Shown here: positions 1 through 6,239 of the stretch, in pieces
Position numbering within the stretch: the first letter of the stretch is position 1
How the letters are laid out: the number at the start of each line of letters is the position of its first letter
Assembly: GCA_024401915.1 (NCBI GenBank)
Contig: JAKSKA010000018.1
Location: forward strand, 1 to 13,507
Reading direction: 5' to 3'
Length of the DNA stretch: 13,507 bases
Source of the DNA: Bacteroidales bacterium
Lineage (GTDB): Bacteria > Bacteroidota > Bacteroidia > Bacteroidales > UBA932
Notes under the pieces: model-generated
Database searches by the model: none
What the model was told of the DNA's origin: nothing
What the model saw: the letters and a program-made list of their open reading frames with translations, nothing else
Program-made: the position numbers and the translations under genes

Positions 1-843
1 CTGTGGACGGGCCTCGCCAACGTCAGGGTCGTCTTCACTTTCCACGGACAATCCGCCCACGCCGGCAGCGCACCCTGGGAAGGCCGCTCCGCACTCGACG
101 GTGTCGAATCCTTCAACTACCTTATGAACCTTATGAGGGAACACGTCACTCCGGACACCCGCATCCATTACGCGATAACGGGAGGCGGACAGGCTCCGAA
201 CGTCGTTCCGAATTTCGCCCAGGTCTGCTACTACATCCGCTCATCCAAAGGCACGAATCTCATCCCCCTGCTGGGCAGGGCGGTCAAGGCAGCCGAGGGC
301 GCAGCGTTGGGGACAGGCACGACAATGAGCTACGAGGTCATCAACGGCTCATACGAAAGATTCATCAACGAAGCCCTCTCCGAGGTCTATCTGAAGAACC
401 TCAAGAAAGTCGGAGGAACGGTTCTGGACGAGGACGAGAAGGAATATTGCCGCCAGATTTTCAAGAACTCGGGGAAGGAGCCGGACGACCTGTCCAATTT
501 CACCAGGATATCGGAGGGACTCGGGAAACGTGAAGCGAAAGGGGCTTCAAGCGATGCCGGCAACGTGTCCCAGGTCGTTCCGATGGCGACACTGAGATAT
601 GCCGCATTCCCCAAAGCCTCTTCGCTCCACAGCTGGCAGGTTGCTGCCTCTGCGGGCTCGGGCATAGGCACAAAAGTCCTGCTGAACGTGGCCAGGATAC
701 AATATCTCACCGCCCTCGACCTGTTCGGCGACCCCGCACTCATCGGGCGCATCAAAGACGAATACAGCGCCACGAGAGGCGCTGACTTCGAATACAAACA
801 ATTGCAGGGCGACAGGAAGCCGCCGTTCGATTACTGCAAATAA
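1..843 (+). CDS. M20-family amidohydrolase (AbgB-like), 5' partial
   Basis: The reading frame is open from base 1 to a TAA stop at 841-843 and gives 280 residues. The gene begins outside the window. The fragment opens in the M20 dimerization (lid) domain, with FHGQSAHAG at residues 14-22 and GRSALDGVE just after. It continues into the C-terminal half of the catalytic domain, with SSDAGNVSQVVP at 183-194 and SLHSWQ at 208-213, whose His210 is in the place of the usual late metal ligand. This pattern fits the M20D branch that includes the p-aminobenzoyl-glutamate hydrolase subunit AbgB and related metal-dependent amidohydrolases acting on acylated amino acids or small amides. The N-terminal metal ligands cannot be checked because they lie upstream. 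The substrate is not readable from this fragment. Its stop codon touches the stop of the opposing transporter gene, with no terminator visible between them. Confidence 0.85.
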   Translation: MWTGLANVRVVFTFHGQSAHAGSAPWEGRSALDGVESFNYLMNLMREHVTPDTRIHYAITGGGQAPNVVPNFAQVCYYIRSSKGTNLIPLLGRAVKAAEGAALGTGTTMSYEVINGSYERFINEALSEVYLKNLKKVGGTVLDEDEKEYCRQIFKNSGKEPDDLSNFTRISEGLGKREAKGASSDAGNVSQVVPMATLRYAAFPKASSLHSWQVAASAGSGIGTKVLLNVARIQYLTALDLFGDPALIGRIKDEYSATRGADFEYKQLQGDRKPPFDYCK

Positions 844-2028
844 TCAGGCGAACAGCAGGGCCGATATGGCCAGTCCGATAGCGGAGGAGGATATGACGCT
901 GACAAGGCCCGGCATCATGAAGCTGTGGTTGAAAAGGTATTTGCCTATCCTGGTCGTCCCGCTCTTGTCGAAGTTGACCGTCGCCAGGTCGGAAGGATAA
1001 TTGGGGATGAAGAAATACCCATAGACGCTCGGAAGCACGCCGAGCAGCACGTATCCCGGGATGCCGAAGGAATAAGCGAGAGGCAGCATCGCGACAACGA
1101 CAGCCCCCTGTGAGTTCAGCAGCATCGATGTCAGGAAAAACAGAATGGAAATAAGCCAGGGCTTTGCAGCCATCAGGGTTCCGAAACTGCTTTTCATATC
1201 CTCGACATAGGCCCCAAAGAAGGTGTCGGCCATCCAGGCCACGCCGAAGATGGCTATCACGGCCACCATCCCGTTGCGGAAAACGGCATTGCCCGCTACC
1301 TGGTTCGGCTTGACGTCACACAGGAATATCATCAGTCCGGAAGCCGACAGCATCACGATCTGTATCGCCAGATTCATCTTGATATGGGAATAATGGAAGC
1401 AGGCCAGAAGCACTATGCAGGCTATCGCAGCCAGCAGTATCCAGACCGAGAGTTTCGCCTTGCGGCTGATCTGCTGCCCGAGGGTGCTGTTCACGTCACC
1501 GTACATATACGCCCTCATTTCCGGGTCTGCCAGCCTCTTCTGGAATTCCTCATCCTTGTCGAGGTCCTTTCCGCGCCTGGTGGAGCATAAGGCCGCAAGC
1601 AGGACTCCGCAGAACCCGGCAGGCAGCGTGACCATCATTATCTGCGGGATCGTGACAGGGAACCCGTTTGCAGCCGATATCGTCGAGAATGCCACGACGG
1701 CAGCAGCAATGGGAGAACTGGTGATTCCGACCTGGGATGCGATGGAGGCTACGGCGCAGGGTCTTTCGGGACGCACGCCCTTCTTCAGGGCCACATCGGC
1801 GATTATCGGCATCAGCGTATAGACGACGTGACCGGTACCGACAAGGACCGTCAGGGTGAAGGTGCACAGGGGCGCGAGGATGGTGATGTGCTGCGGGTGA
1901 CGCCTTATCAGCCGCTCGGCGAACTGGATGAGATAATCCATACCGCCGGCAGCGCTCATTATGCTTGCGCAGGTGACTGCCGCAATAATAATATATATGA
2001 CGTCAGTGGGAGGTGTGCCCGGAGTCAT
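844..2028 (-). CDS. Anaerobic C4-dicarboxylate transporter DcuA/DcuB type (ORF downstream of an amber codon)
   Basis: This 394-residue hydrophobic protein matches the Dcu family, inner-membrane carriers that exchange or take up fumarate, succinate, malate or aspartate in anaerobes. Family signatures are visible along its length: TVLVGTGHVVYTLMPII near the N-terminus, RGKDLDKDEEFQKR in the central cytoplasmic loop, GVAWMADTFFGA, LLNSQGA, IPNYPSDLA, and FDKSGTTRIGKYLFNHSF near the C-terminus. Many membrane segments follow one another, as expected. The first Met of this ORF (2026-2028) falls where the family is already about 40 residues in. The missing first helix is encoded directly upstream in the same frame but is separated by TAG at 2098-2100. 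Family members are about 433-446 residues. The full frame from the ATG at 2146-2148 would be 434 codons, so nothing but the stop is out of place. Whether this truncated ORF makes a working protein is doubtful. Its TGA stop abuts the amidohydrolase stop. Confidence 0.85.
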   Translation of the reverse strand: MTPGTPPTDVIYIIIAAVTCASIMSAAGGMDYLIQFAERLIRRHPQHITILAPLCTFTLTVLVGTGHVVYTLMPIIADVALKKGVRPERPCAVASIASQVGITSSPIAAAVVAFSTISAANGFPVTIPQIMMVTLPAGFCGVLLAALCSTRRGKDLDKDEEFQKRLADPEMRAYMYGDVNSTLGQQISRKAKLSVWILLAAIACIVLLACFHYSHIKMNLAIQIVMLSASGLMIFLCDVKPNQVAGNAVFRNGMVAVIAIFGVAWMADTFFGAYVEDMKSSFGTLMAAKPWLISILFFLTSMLLNSQGAVVVAMLPLAYSFGIPGYVLLGVLPSVYGYFFIPNYPSDLATVNFDKSGTTRIGKYLFNHSFMMPGLVSVISSSAIGLAISALLFA

Positions 2029-2148
2029 TCCGAAGCCGAAGGCCAGGATTGCCAGTCCTATGCCGGAGAATGCGCCTATGGCAACGGAGCCATATCGCTA
2101 ACCTGCAGAGATAAGGGTCAGGAGTATAAGAGGTTGGAGAATAAACAT
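2029..2148 (-). pseudogene. 5' part of the dcu transporter gene, interrupted by in-frame TAG
   Basis: Reading the minus strand from the ATG at 2146-2148 gives MFILQPLILLTLISAG, then TAG at 2098-2100, then RYGSVAIGAFSGIGLAI and on into the long transporter ORF without a frame change. Known Dcu proteins begin the same way: a short hydrophobic helix, then G-A-R, then a Gly-rich second segment. The amber codon falls exactly on the residue between Gly and Arg of that G-x-R motif. No ATG, GTG or TTG occurs in frame between the stop and 2028. TAG ends xerD and the S9 peptidase gene in this window, so it is a normal stop here. I therefore read this as a nonsense mutation or a sequencing error. Deliberate recoding is less likely. 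Confidence 0.75.
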
Positions 2149-2154
2149 ATTCTT

Positions 2155-2186
2155 AAAAAAATAGCCGGTTCAGTGGACCCGGCTAT
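2155..2186 (-). terminator. Rho-independent terminator of the Hc1-like gene
   Basis: On the minus strand an 8-bp stem (ATAGCCGG paired with CCGGCTAT, 2179-2186 with 2161-2168) closes a 10-nt loop. Seven T residues follow (2161-2155). It lies 20 nt past the stop of the small Hc1-like gene. The T-tract ends only 6 nt before the ATG of the transporter frame at 2148, so it may overlap whatever promoter that gene has. Confidence 0.8.
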
Positions 2187-2205
2187 GATTCTTTCCGAAA
2201 AAAGA

Positions 2206-2382
2206 TTAGTTCTTCGCCTCAGCGATAGAAGCCTTGCGGAACTCCTTGAGGTCCTTCATAAGTTCGAGAGCGGCCTTGCGAGCGCGTGCGCCTGCTGCCT
2301 TGTTTCCTTTCTCGAGCTGAGCGCCTGCGTTCTTCTGGAATTCAGCGATTTCAGCGTTGATCTTTTCAACAATCTGTTTCAT
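2206..2382 (-). CDS. Hc1-like histone H1 family small basic protein (58 aa)
   Basis: This is a short gene of 58 codons plus TAA, with ATG at 2380-2382. The product starts MKQIVEKINAEIAEF and ends in a Lys/Ala/Arg-rich half with GNKAAGARARKAALEL and LKEFRKASIAEAK. This is the pattern of the small Bacteroidota proteins annotated as histone H1 or Hc1-like, named for chlamydial Hc1, which condenses DNA. The sequence looks entirely alpha-helical and amphipathic, with no signal peptide or membrane segment. The gene stands alone: it has a good Bacteroidota-type promoter about 50 nt upstream and a strong terminator just downstream, so it is probably transcribed by itself and perhaps abundantly. The start is preceded by an A-rich stretch in place of a Shine-Dalgarno, as is usual in this phylum. 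DNA binding is inferred from the family. Nothing in the sequence proves it. Confidence 0.85.
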   Translation of the reverse strand: MKQIVEKINAEIAEFQKNAGAQLEKGNKAAGARARKAALELMKDLKEFRKASIAEAKN

Positions 2383-2434
2383 GATTTTGGTTTTTAAAAG
2401 GTTTATAAATGGTGTTATTATTTGCTAACGCTTT

Positions 2435-2466
2435 GCAAGATAATGCAAAAAACGATTATAACCAAA
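2435..2466 (-). promoter_or_regulatory. Promoter of the Hc1-like gene (Bacteroidota type)
   Basis: On the minus strand a TTTG element (2463-2466) is followed after 20 nt by TATCTTGC (2435-2442), close to the Bacteroidota -7 consensus TAnnTTTG. Transcription would begin near 2428, giving a leader of about 45 nt before the ATG at 2382. The -33 match is exact and the -7 match is imperfect. Confidence 0.55.
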
Positions 2467-2480
2467 CATTTTGAAAAAAA

Positions 2481-3059
2481 TCAAAGTTTTTTTGAGTTAA
2501 CCTCGTTCATTGCACACTGAATTCCTGCAAAAGCCCAGTCCTTCACGCCATTGCGGGCCCACTCACAAAGGGTCGGCATATTCTCCATCTGGGACGGGTC
2601 AAGTTTCTCAAGCACGAAATCCACCTGCTGTCCTTTCGCGAAATCGTGTCCTATCCCCATTCTGAGACGGGCATAGGAAGTGGTGGATATGAGTTCCTGG
2701 ATGTTCTTGAGTCCGTTGTGTCCGCCGTCGCTGCCGTTCCCCCTCATACGAAGGGTGCCGAAGGGCAGGTTGAGGTCGTCGCATATCACCATCAGGTTCC
2801 CGACAGGTATGTCAAGAGCCTGGAGCCAGTACCTGACGGCATTGCCGCTGAGGTTCATATATGTCGATGGCTTGAGAAGCGTGAAGACGCGCCCCTTCTC
2901 CCTTATCTCGCAGACGTCTCCGTAACGTCTGGTCTCAAAAACAGCATTGGACGCCTGAGCCCAGGCATCCAATACCATAAATCCCATATTATGTCTGGTC
3001 CTTTCGTACTCGGCACCTATGTTGCCGAGACCGACCACCAGATAGTTTCTGTCAGACAC
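2481..3059 (-). CDS. pth: Peptidyl-tRNA hydrolase (Pth)
   Basis: The 192-residue product is a complete bacterial Pth, the cytoplasmic enzyme that cleaves the ester bond of peptidyl-tRNAs released from stalled ribosomes and so recycles tRNA. Family motifs are intact: VGLGNIGAEYERTRHNMG at 9-26, with Asn13 and the catalytic His23; KPSTYMNLSG at 63-72, with Asn69; the DDLNLPFG segment with Asp94; and GSDGGHNGLK at 109-118, with Asn115. The start codon is GTG (3057-3059). It is the only reasonable choice, because an in-frame TGA lies at 3066-3068 and the first internal Met (residue 25) follows the catalytic His. The gene starts 11 nt after the stop of rplY, so the two are almost certainly co-transcribed, a pairing common in bacteria. 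Past the stop there is only an A/T-only hairpin with a T run (about 2474-2495), at best a weak terminator. Confidence 0.96.
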   Translation of the reverse strand: MSDRNYLVVGLGNIGAEYERTRHNMGFMVLDAWAQASNAVFETRRYGDVCEIREKGRVFTLLKPSTYMNLSGNAVRYWLQALDIPVGNLMVICDDLNLPFGTLRMRGNGSDGGHNGLKNIQELISTTSYARLRMGIGHDFAKGQQVDFVLEKLDPSQMENMPTLCEWARNGVKDWAFAGIQCAMNEVNSKKL

Positions 3060-3070
3060 AAGCGCTCAGA

Positions 3071-3643
3071 TTACTCTGCTGCAGCTTCTGCTACGGAGTT
3101 GCGGGTGGAGTTGACCATACAGATGATGGCGTCCTTGTCCGTAACTACCTGTACGCCGTCGACCTTGATGTCGCCTGCCCTGAACTTCTTGTCGAGTCCG
3201 AGAGGGGTGATGTCGACGTTGATGTTGTCGGGAAGTTTGTCAAGAGCTGCGCTGATCTTCACGGAACGGAGGATCTGGACAAACTTACCACCCTGCTGTA
3301 CACCGAGGGCGTGGCCGCTGATCACGAGGGGAACGCTGATGGTGACGGGCTTCTTGTCGCTGACTGCGAGGAAATCGACGTGGAGGCACTCGTCGGTAAC
3401 GGGATGCCACTGGAGCTCGTGAAGGATGGCGGTATATTTCTTGCCGTCAAGGTTGAGGTCGATGATGTAGGATGCAGGAGTGTTGGTGACTGCCTTGAGT
3501 GCCTTTGCATCGAGGGTGAAAAGGACATTGTCCACACCACATCCATAGAGGTTGCAGGGAACGAGGCCCTGTTTGCGGAAAGCTTTGATTACGGCCTTGT
3601 TACCGGTCTGACGGAGTGTGCCGTTAAGTTCGAAATGCTGCAT
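3071..3643 (-). CDS. rplY: 50S ribosomal protein L25 / general stress protein Ctc
   Basis: The 190-residue protein is the long, two-domain form of L25 (TL5/Ctc type), which binds 5S rRNA in the large subunit. The N-terminal 5S-binding domain covers roughly residues 1-95, with LRQTGNKAVIKAFRKQGLVPCNLYG near the start and LHELQWHPVTDECLHVDFLAV at its end. The C-terminal TL5 beta domain covers about 100-180, with GVQQGGKFVQILRSVKISA and the LPDNINVDITPLGL segment. The ATG at 3641-3643 gives the standard start, and the end is an Ala/Glu-rich tail. It is the first gene of a two-gene operon with pth. An exact TAnnTTTG promoter box lies about 90 nt upstream, and the leader contains hairpins that could regulate expression. 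Length and layout are normal for Bacteroidota. Confidence 0.95.
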   Translation of the reverse strand: MQHFELNGTLRQTGNKAVIKAFRKQGLVPCNLYGCGVDNVLFTLDAKALKAVTNTPASYIIDLNLDGKKYTAILHELQWHPVTDECLHVDFLAVSDKKPVTISVPLVISGHALGVQQGGKFVQILRSVKISAALDKLPDNINVDITPLGLDKKFRAGDIKVDGVQVVTDKDAIICMVNSTRNSVAEAAAE

Positions 3644-3671
3644 TTTGTTTAATATAAAAATGTGTTACTCA

Positions 3672-3717
3672 TCCCTGAAAGGGTCAGGGACCCATTGCAC
3701 CAAAACCCGGAGGTTTT
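3672..3717 (-). promoter_or_regulatory. Structured 5' leader of rplY-pth with alternative hairpins
   Basis: The predicted leader (about 3724 down to 3644, minus strand) contains an upstream hairpin AAAACC-TCCG-GGTTTT (3702-3717). It is followed by two overlapping stems: GGGTC-CCT-GACCC (3681-3693) and TCCCTGA-CCCTT-TCAGGGA (3672-3690). The last two share bases and cannot form together. No T-tract follows, so these are not simple terminators. Regulation of L25 synthesis by this leader is an inference. I see no recognised riboswitch class. Confidence 0.45.
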
Positions 3718-3729
3718 CGAAATGCGGCG

Positions 3730-3761
3730 CAAATATAATAAAATATTCTTACTCCACCAAG
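3730..3761 (-). promoter_or_regulatory. Promoter of the rplY-pth operon
   Basis: On the minus strand CTTG (3758-3761, three of four bases matching TTTG) is followed after 20 nt by TATATTTG (3730-3737), an exact Bacteroidota -7 box. The promoter overlaps the last codons of the C11 peptidase gene. The predicted start near 3724 gives a leader of about 80 nt. Confidence 0.7.
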
Positions 3762-5101
3762 CCCGTGGCCAGATTCCACTCAAGGCCACGATAAAATGTG
3801 TTGAGGACCGGCCACCTGGACCGCGGCAGATACATACTCATACCGCTGTATCTGCGTATCTGAAGGCCCTGGAAAGAGGCGGTATGGGCCTTATAGACAA
3901 CGCAGGCCTCCAGCGCCGCATCCAGTTCCGCCAGTTCGGAATCATCGGCCCCGCATTTCGAGAGGATGTCCCTGAAGTCGCAGAATATCTCGGCGTAGTC
4001 CCAGTCATAGTAATACTGGATATCGTCGTAATATGGCATCGGGTCGAAATATCCGCCCGGCTGGGGATTCAGGGCATAGATGGCAGCCCTGTGCGCGTCA
4101 ATGATGGTTTTCGCCGCAGCGGCAAGACGCTCGAGGCCATCGGTGTCGATGAGCGTGATTGTACAGGAATGATTGCTGTACCGGTTCTGGTAGAAGTCGT
4201 AATAGTCCTCGCAGATGGCTTTCACATCGGGTTTCGACGGTCCGAAACAGTGTTCCAGCATCGTAGGGTAATAGAAGCCCTTGGACAGGATGGGACAAGG
4301 GGAAAACGCGATGAGCCCGGCCTTCTCCCGCAGCTCGTACGCGGTCTCGACACCGCCCATCAGGCAGGCATCCAGTATGAGATAGTCCAGCTTGAACGGA
4401 ATCGAAAGGCGGAAGGACGGCAGGTCGATCTCGGAATGCTCCGTGGTAGCGCCGGGGGCGGACTGATAGAACTGGTCACCGAAACTCTTCAGGAGTTCCC
4501 CGCGGCCTTCATAGCTGCGGCGCAGGGCTTCAGCATCCGGTTCGGAGGACAGGGAAGAAAGGACGGCCTTGGGTTTTCCACCGACCGCCGAATAGAGCCA
4601 GCCCGTACCGTGGGACGAAAGGATGGCCCCGTAGGTGTCCGCGGGATAAAGGTCGCGGGCACGGTTGAAGACATCGGAGACAGTCTGAACATCGACTCCG
4701 CTGCCGTAGGGATAGACGGCCAGGGTATCGTGCGCCACCCTCCCGGAATTGTCGATATAGACACGGCAGAGGCTGGGTCTGGTCTGGCTTGTGTAATTGC
4801 CCGGGGTGACGGGGAAATGGGTATAGTGCAGGAGCACGTCATCATCATAGAGATGAGGTACGCGGGCAATCCTCGTATCATTCCCGGAAGGTGAACTGTA
4901 GCCGCTGAGAAGCTGTTTCTCGTTGGTCTTCATATCCGGGGAGAGATTGTTGAAACCGAACTGCATCACCACGAACACGTTGCGGTAATGCTCGAAGACA
5001 GGAGCATCGCCTTCGTGCTTATGGCAGCCCTGAAGCGCGATTGCGCAGGACAGCAATATCAGCAGACTCTTTTTCACAAGCACAAATATACGCTTTTTCA
5101 T
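3749..5101 (-). CDS. Clostripain-family (C11) cysteine peptidase, lipoprotein
   Basis: The ORF encodes 450 residues from the ATG at 5099-5101. The protein carries a lipoprotein signal: a Lys-rich start, the hydrophobic stretch SLLILLSCAIALQGC, and lipobox Cys26. It is therefore probably exported and lipid-anchored. The catalytic dyad of family C11 is present: His164 in SSHGTGW and Cys246 in LILDACLMGGVE, both at the ends of hydrophobic strands as in clostripain-like caspase-fold enzymes. These usually cleave after Arg or Lys, but specificity is not readable here. A Tyr/Asp-rich stretch at 351-370 and the short MSMYLPRSRW motif near the end are typical of gut Bacteroidota members. An alternative start is GTG at 5075-5077, giving 442 residues beginning VKKSLLILLS. 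It makes a more standard signal peptide and sits 5 nt behind an exact TAnnTTTG box. I see no terminator before the rplY promoter. Confidence 0.88.
   Translation of the reverse strand: MKKRIFVLVKKSLLILLSCAIALQGCHKHEGDAPVFEHYRNVFVVMQFGFNNLSPDMKTNEKQLLSGYSSPSGNDTRIARVPHLYDDDVLLHYTHFPVTPGNYTSQTRPSLCRVYIDNSGRVAHDTLAVYPYGSGVDVQTVSDVFNRARDLYPADTYGAILSSHGTGWLYSAVGGKPKAVLSSLSSEPDAEALRRSYEGRGELLKSFGDQFYQSAPGATTEHSEIDLPSFRLSIPFKLDYLILDACLMGGVETAYELREKAGLIAFSPCPILSKGFYYPTMLEHCFGPSKPDVKAICEDYYDFYQNRYSNHSCTITLIDTDGLERLAAAAKTIIDAHRAAIYALNPQPGGYFDPMPYYDDIQYYYDWDYAEIFCDFRDILSKCGADDSELAELDAALEACVVYKAHTASFQGLQIRRYSGMSMYLPRSRWPVLNTFYRGLEWNLATGLVE
5083..5090 (-). promoter_or_regulatory. -7 box for the C11 peptidase gene, favouring a GTG start
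   Basis: TATATTTG on the minus strand is an exact TAnnTTTG box. It lies inside the annotated 5' end if the ATG at 5101 is used, but exactly 5 nt before GTG 5075-5077. TATG at 5111-5114, 20 nt upstream, is a weak -33 element. Confidence 0.5.
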
Positions 5102-5119
5102 TCATTCCGGCATATGCGT

Positions 5120-5151
5120 CTTGCTATTTCTTGACAAATGGATTAACTTTG
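5120..5151 (+). promoter_or_regulatory. Promoter of xerD, apparently leaderless
   Basis: CTTG (5120-5123), a 20-nt spacer and TAACTTTG (5144-5151) match the Bacteroidota -33/-7 promoter, with an exact -7 box. The ATG follows after only 5 nt (5152-5156), so the transcript would begin at or next to the start codon. Confidence 0.65.
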
Positions 5152-5156
5152 GTGAT

Positions 5157-6032
5157 ATGACAGACAAGGCCGCCTTGAATGGCTTCTCATACTTCCTGAA
5201 GGTGGAGAGGGCGATGTCCCCCAACACCGTGACGTCGTATGTCTCCGATGTCCGCAGCCTGCTGGAAGCCTGCGACGCCGCGCCGGAAAACATTTCCGCC
5301 GAAGACATACTCGGCTTCCTTGAGTCCGGAAAAGACATCTCCAAACGCAGCCAGAGCCGTTTTCTGAGTTCCCTCAAGTCCTTCTTCGACTGGCTTGTGG
5401 CAGAAGGCGAGAAGTCCGACAATCCGGTCGATCTGATAGACAGGCCCAAGACGGGACGCTACCTCCCCGAGGTTCTCAGCGTCGAAGAAGTCAGCGCCAT
5501 TCTCGACAGCGTGGACACGCGCAGCTGGAACGGACTGCGCGACAAGGCGATACTTGAAATCCTCTACGGCTGCGGGCTGCGTGTCAGCGAGGCCTGCGAG
5601 CTGAAGATGTCCCGGGTTTACGAAAACGAGGGGTTCATACGCGTCATCGGCAAAGGAAACAAGGAAAGGATAGTCCCGATAGGAGGGATGGCCATAGACG
5701 CATACAGGGCCTATCTGGAGCAGAGGCCGGAGCCCGCCTCCCCCGCCTTCGACGACACCGTATTCCTCAACCGCTTCGGCAAGGCGATGAGCCGCGTTTC
5801 CGTCTTCAATATGGTCAAGACACAGGCGCTGCTTGCCGGGATACGGAAGGACATCTCCCCCCACACCTTCCGCCACTCATTCGCCACGCACCTCATCGAA
5901 AACGGCGCCGACATACGTATCGTCCAGGAAATGCTCGGACACGAGAGCATCCTTACGACCGAGATTTACACCCATATCGACTCCTCCACCTGGCAGTCCG
6001 ACATCCTGCAGCACCACCCGAGGAACAAATAG
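5157..6032 (+). CDS. xerD: Tyrosine recombinase XerC/XerD family
   Basis: The 291-residue protein is a complete Xer-type site-specific recombinase, which resolves chromosome dimers at dif during cell division. The N-terminal SAM-like core-binding domain (about 1-85) contains FLKVERAMSPNTVTSYVSDV. The catalytic domain carries all six active-site residues: Arg142 in GCGLRVSEACEL, Lys166 in GKGNKER, His236 and Arg239 in SPHTFRHSFATHL, His262 in MLGHESILTT, and the nucleophile Tyr271 in EIYTHID. Length and motifs fit XerD or XerC better than a phage or transposon integrase, and no mobile element flanks it. XerC and XerD cannot be separated safely by eye. I chose the ATG at 5157. The frame is open upstream to a TTG at 5121, but the promoter -7 box lies within that extension. 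The stop is TAG. recG lies beyond, on the opposite strand. Confidence 0.92.
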   Translation: MTDKAALNGFSYFLKVERAMSPNTVTSYVSDVRSLLEACDAAPENISAEDILGFLESGKDISKRSQSRFLSSLKSFFDWLVAEGEKSDNPVDLIDRPKTGRYLPEVLSVEEVSAILDSVDTRSWNGLRDKAILEILYGCGLRVSEACELKMSRVYENEGFIRVIGKGNKERIVPIGGMAIDAYRAYLEQRPEPASPAFDDTVFLNRFGKAMSRVSVFNMVKTQALLAGIRKDISPHTFRHSFATHLIENGADIRIVQEMLGHESILTTEIYTHIDSSTWQSDILQHHPRNK

Positions 6033-6239
6033 CCAACCGAGCAAGGCTCCGCAGCGGCAGCAGCTTGCCGCTGAGAGGACTCCACTCGCTTCGCTCGTTC
6101 CGGCCCCTCCCAGCGTCATCTGCGTCATCGCTGCGCGATAACTTGCTGCCGCCGGGCCCCTCCCCCTACCCGTGTCCGGGGGTGGACACGCCTCTCAGCG
6201 ACAACTGTCTGCCGCATCGCGGAGCTCCGCCGGCAAGCC
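6033..6239. repeat. GC-rich, repeat-rich spacer between convergent xerD and recG
   Basis: I find no convincing gene in these 207 bases. They hold a hairpin CAGCGGCA/TGCCGCTG (6052-6073, 8-bp stem, 6-nt loop) and a hairpin CGTGTCC/GGACACG (6171-6190). A 12-base perfect palindrome GCGGAGCTCCGC lies at 6219-6230. There are two direct copies of GGCCCCTCCC (6102-6111 and 6155-6164) and a tandem pair of GCGTCATC (6113-6120 and 6122-6129). A 10-bp inverted pair, CGCTGAGAGG at 6070-6079 and CCTCTCAGCG at 6191-6200, brackets the middle. The hairpins lack T-tracts but may act as bidirectional transcription stops. The pattern could be a dispersed intergenic repeat. Confidence 0.6.

Noticed and set aside
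2098..2100. Genome-wide reassignment of UAG to an amino acid, to explain the dcu interruption
   Set aside because: UAG is the terminal codon of xerD and of the S9 peptidase. Sense reading would fuse the latter to Tex.
3672..3690. Terminator for the C11 peptidase gene
   Set aside because: The hairpin lies downstream of the rplY promoter and has no T-tract after it. A leader structure fits better.
3662..4894. 410-codon plus-strand frame opposite the C11 peptidase and the rplY promoter
   Set aside because: The minus strand encodes a protein with an intact lipobox and C11 catalytic dyad. The plus frame shows no family features.
5121..5156. TTG start extending XerD by 12 residues
   Set aside because: The extension contains the -7 box TAACTTTG, and its residues do not resemble Xer N-termini. 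The ATG at 5157 gives the usual start.
5157..6032. Integrase of a mobile element
   Set aside because: Length and motifs fit housekeeping XerC/XerD. No attachment-site repeats, tRNA or cargo genes are nearby.
6052..6230. CRISPR array or classic rho-independent terminator in the xerD/recG spacer
   Set aside because: Repeats are too short and irregular for CRISPR, and the hairpins lack T-tracts on either strand.
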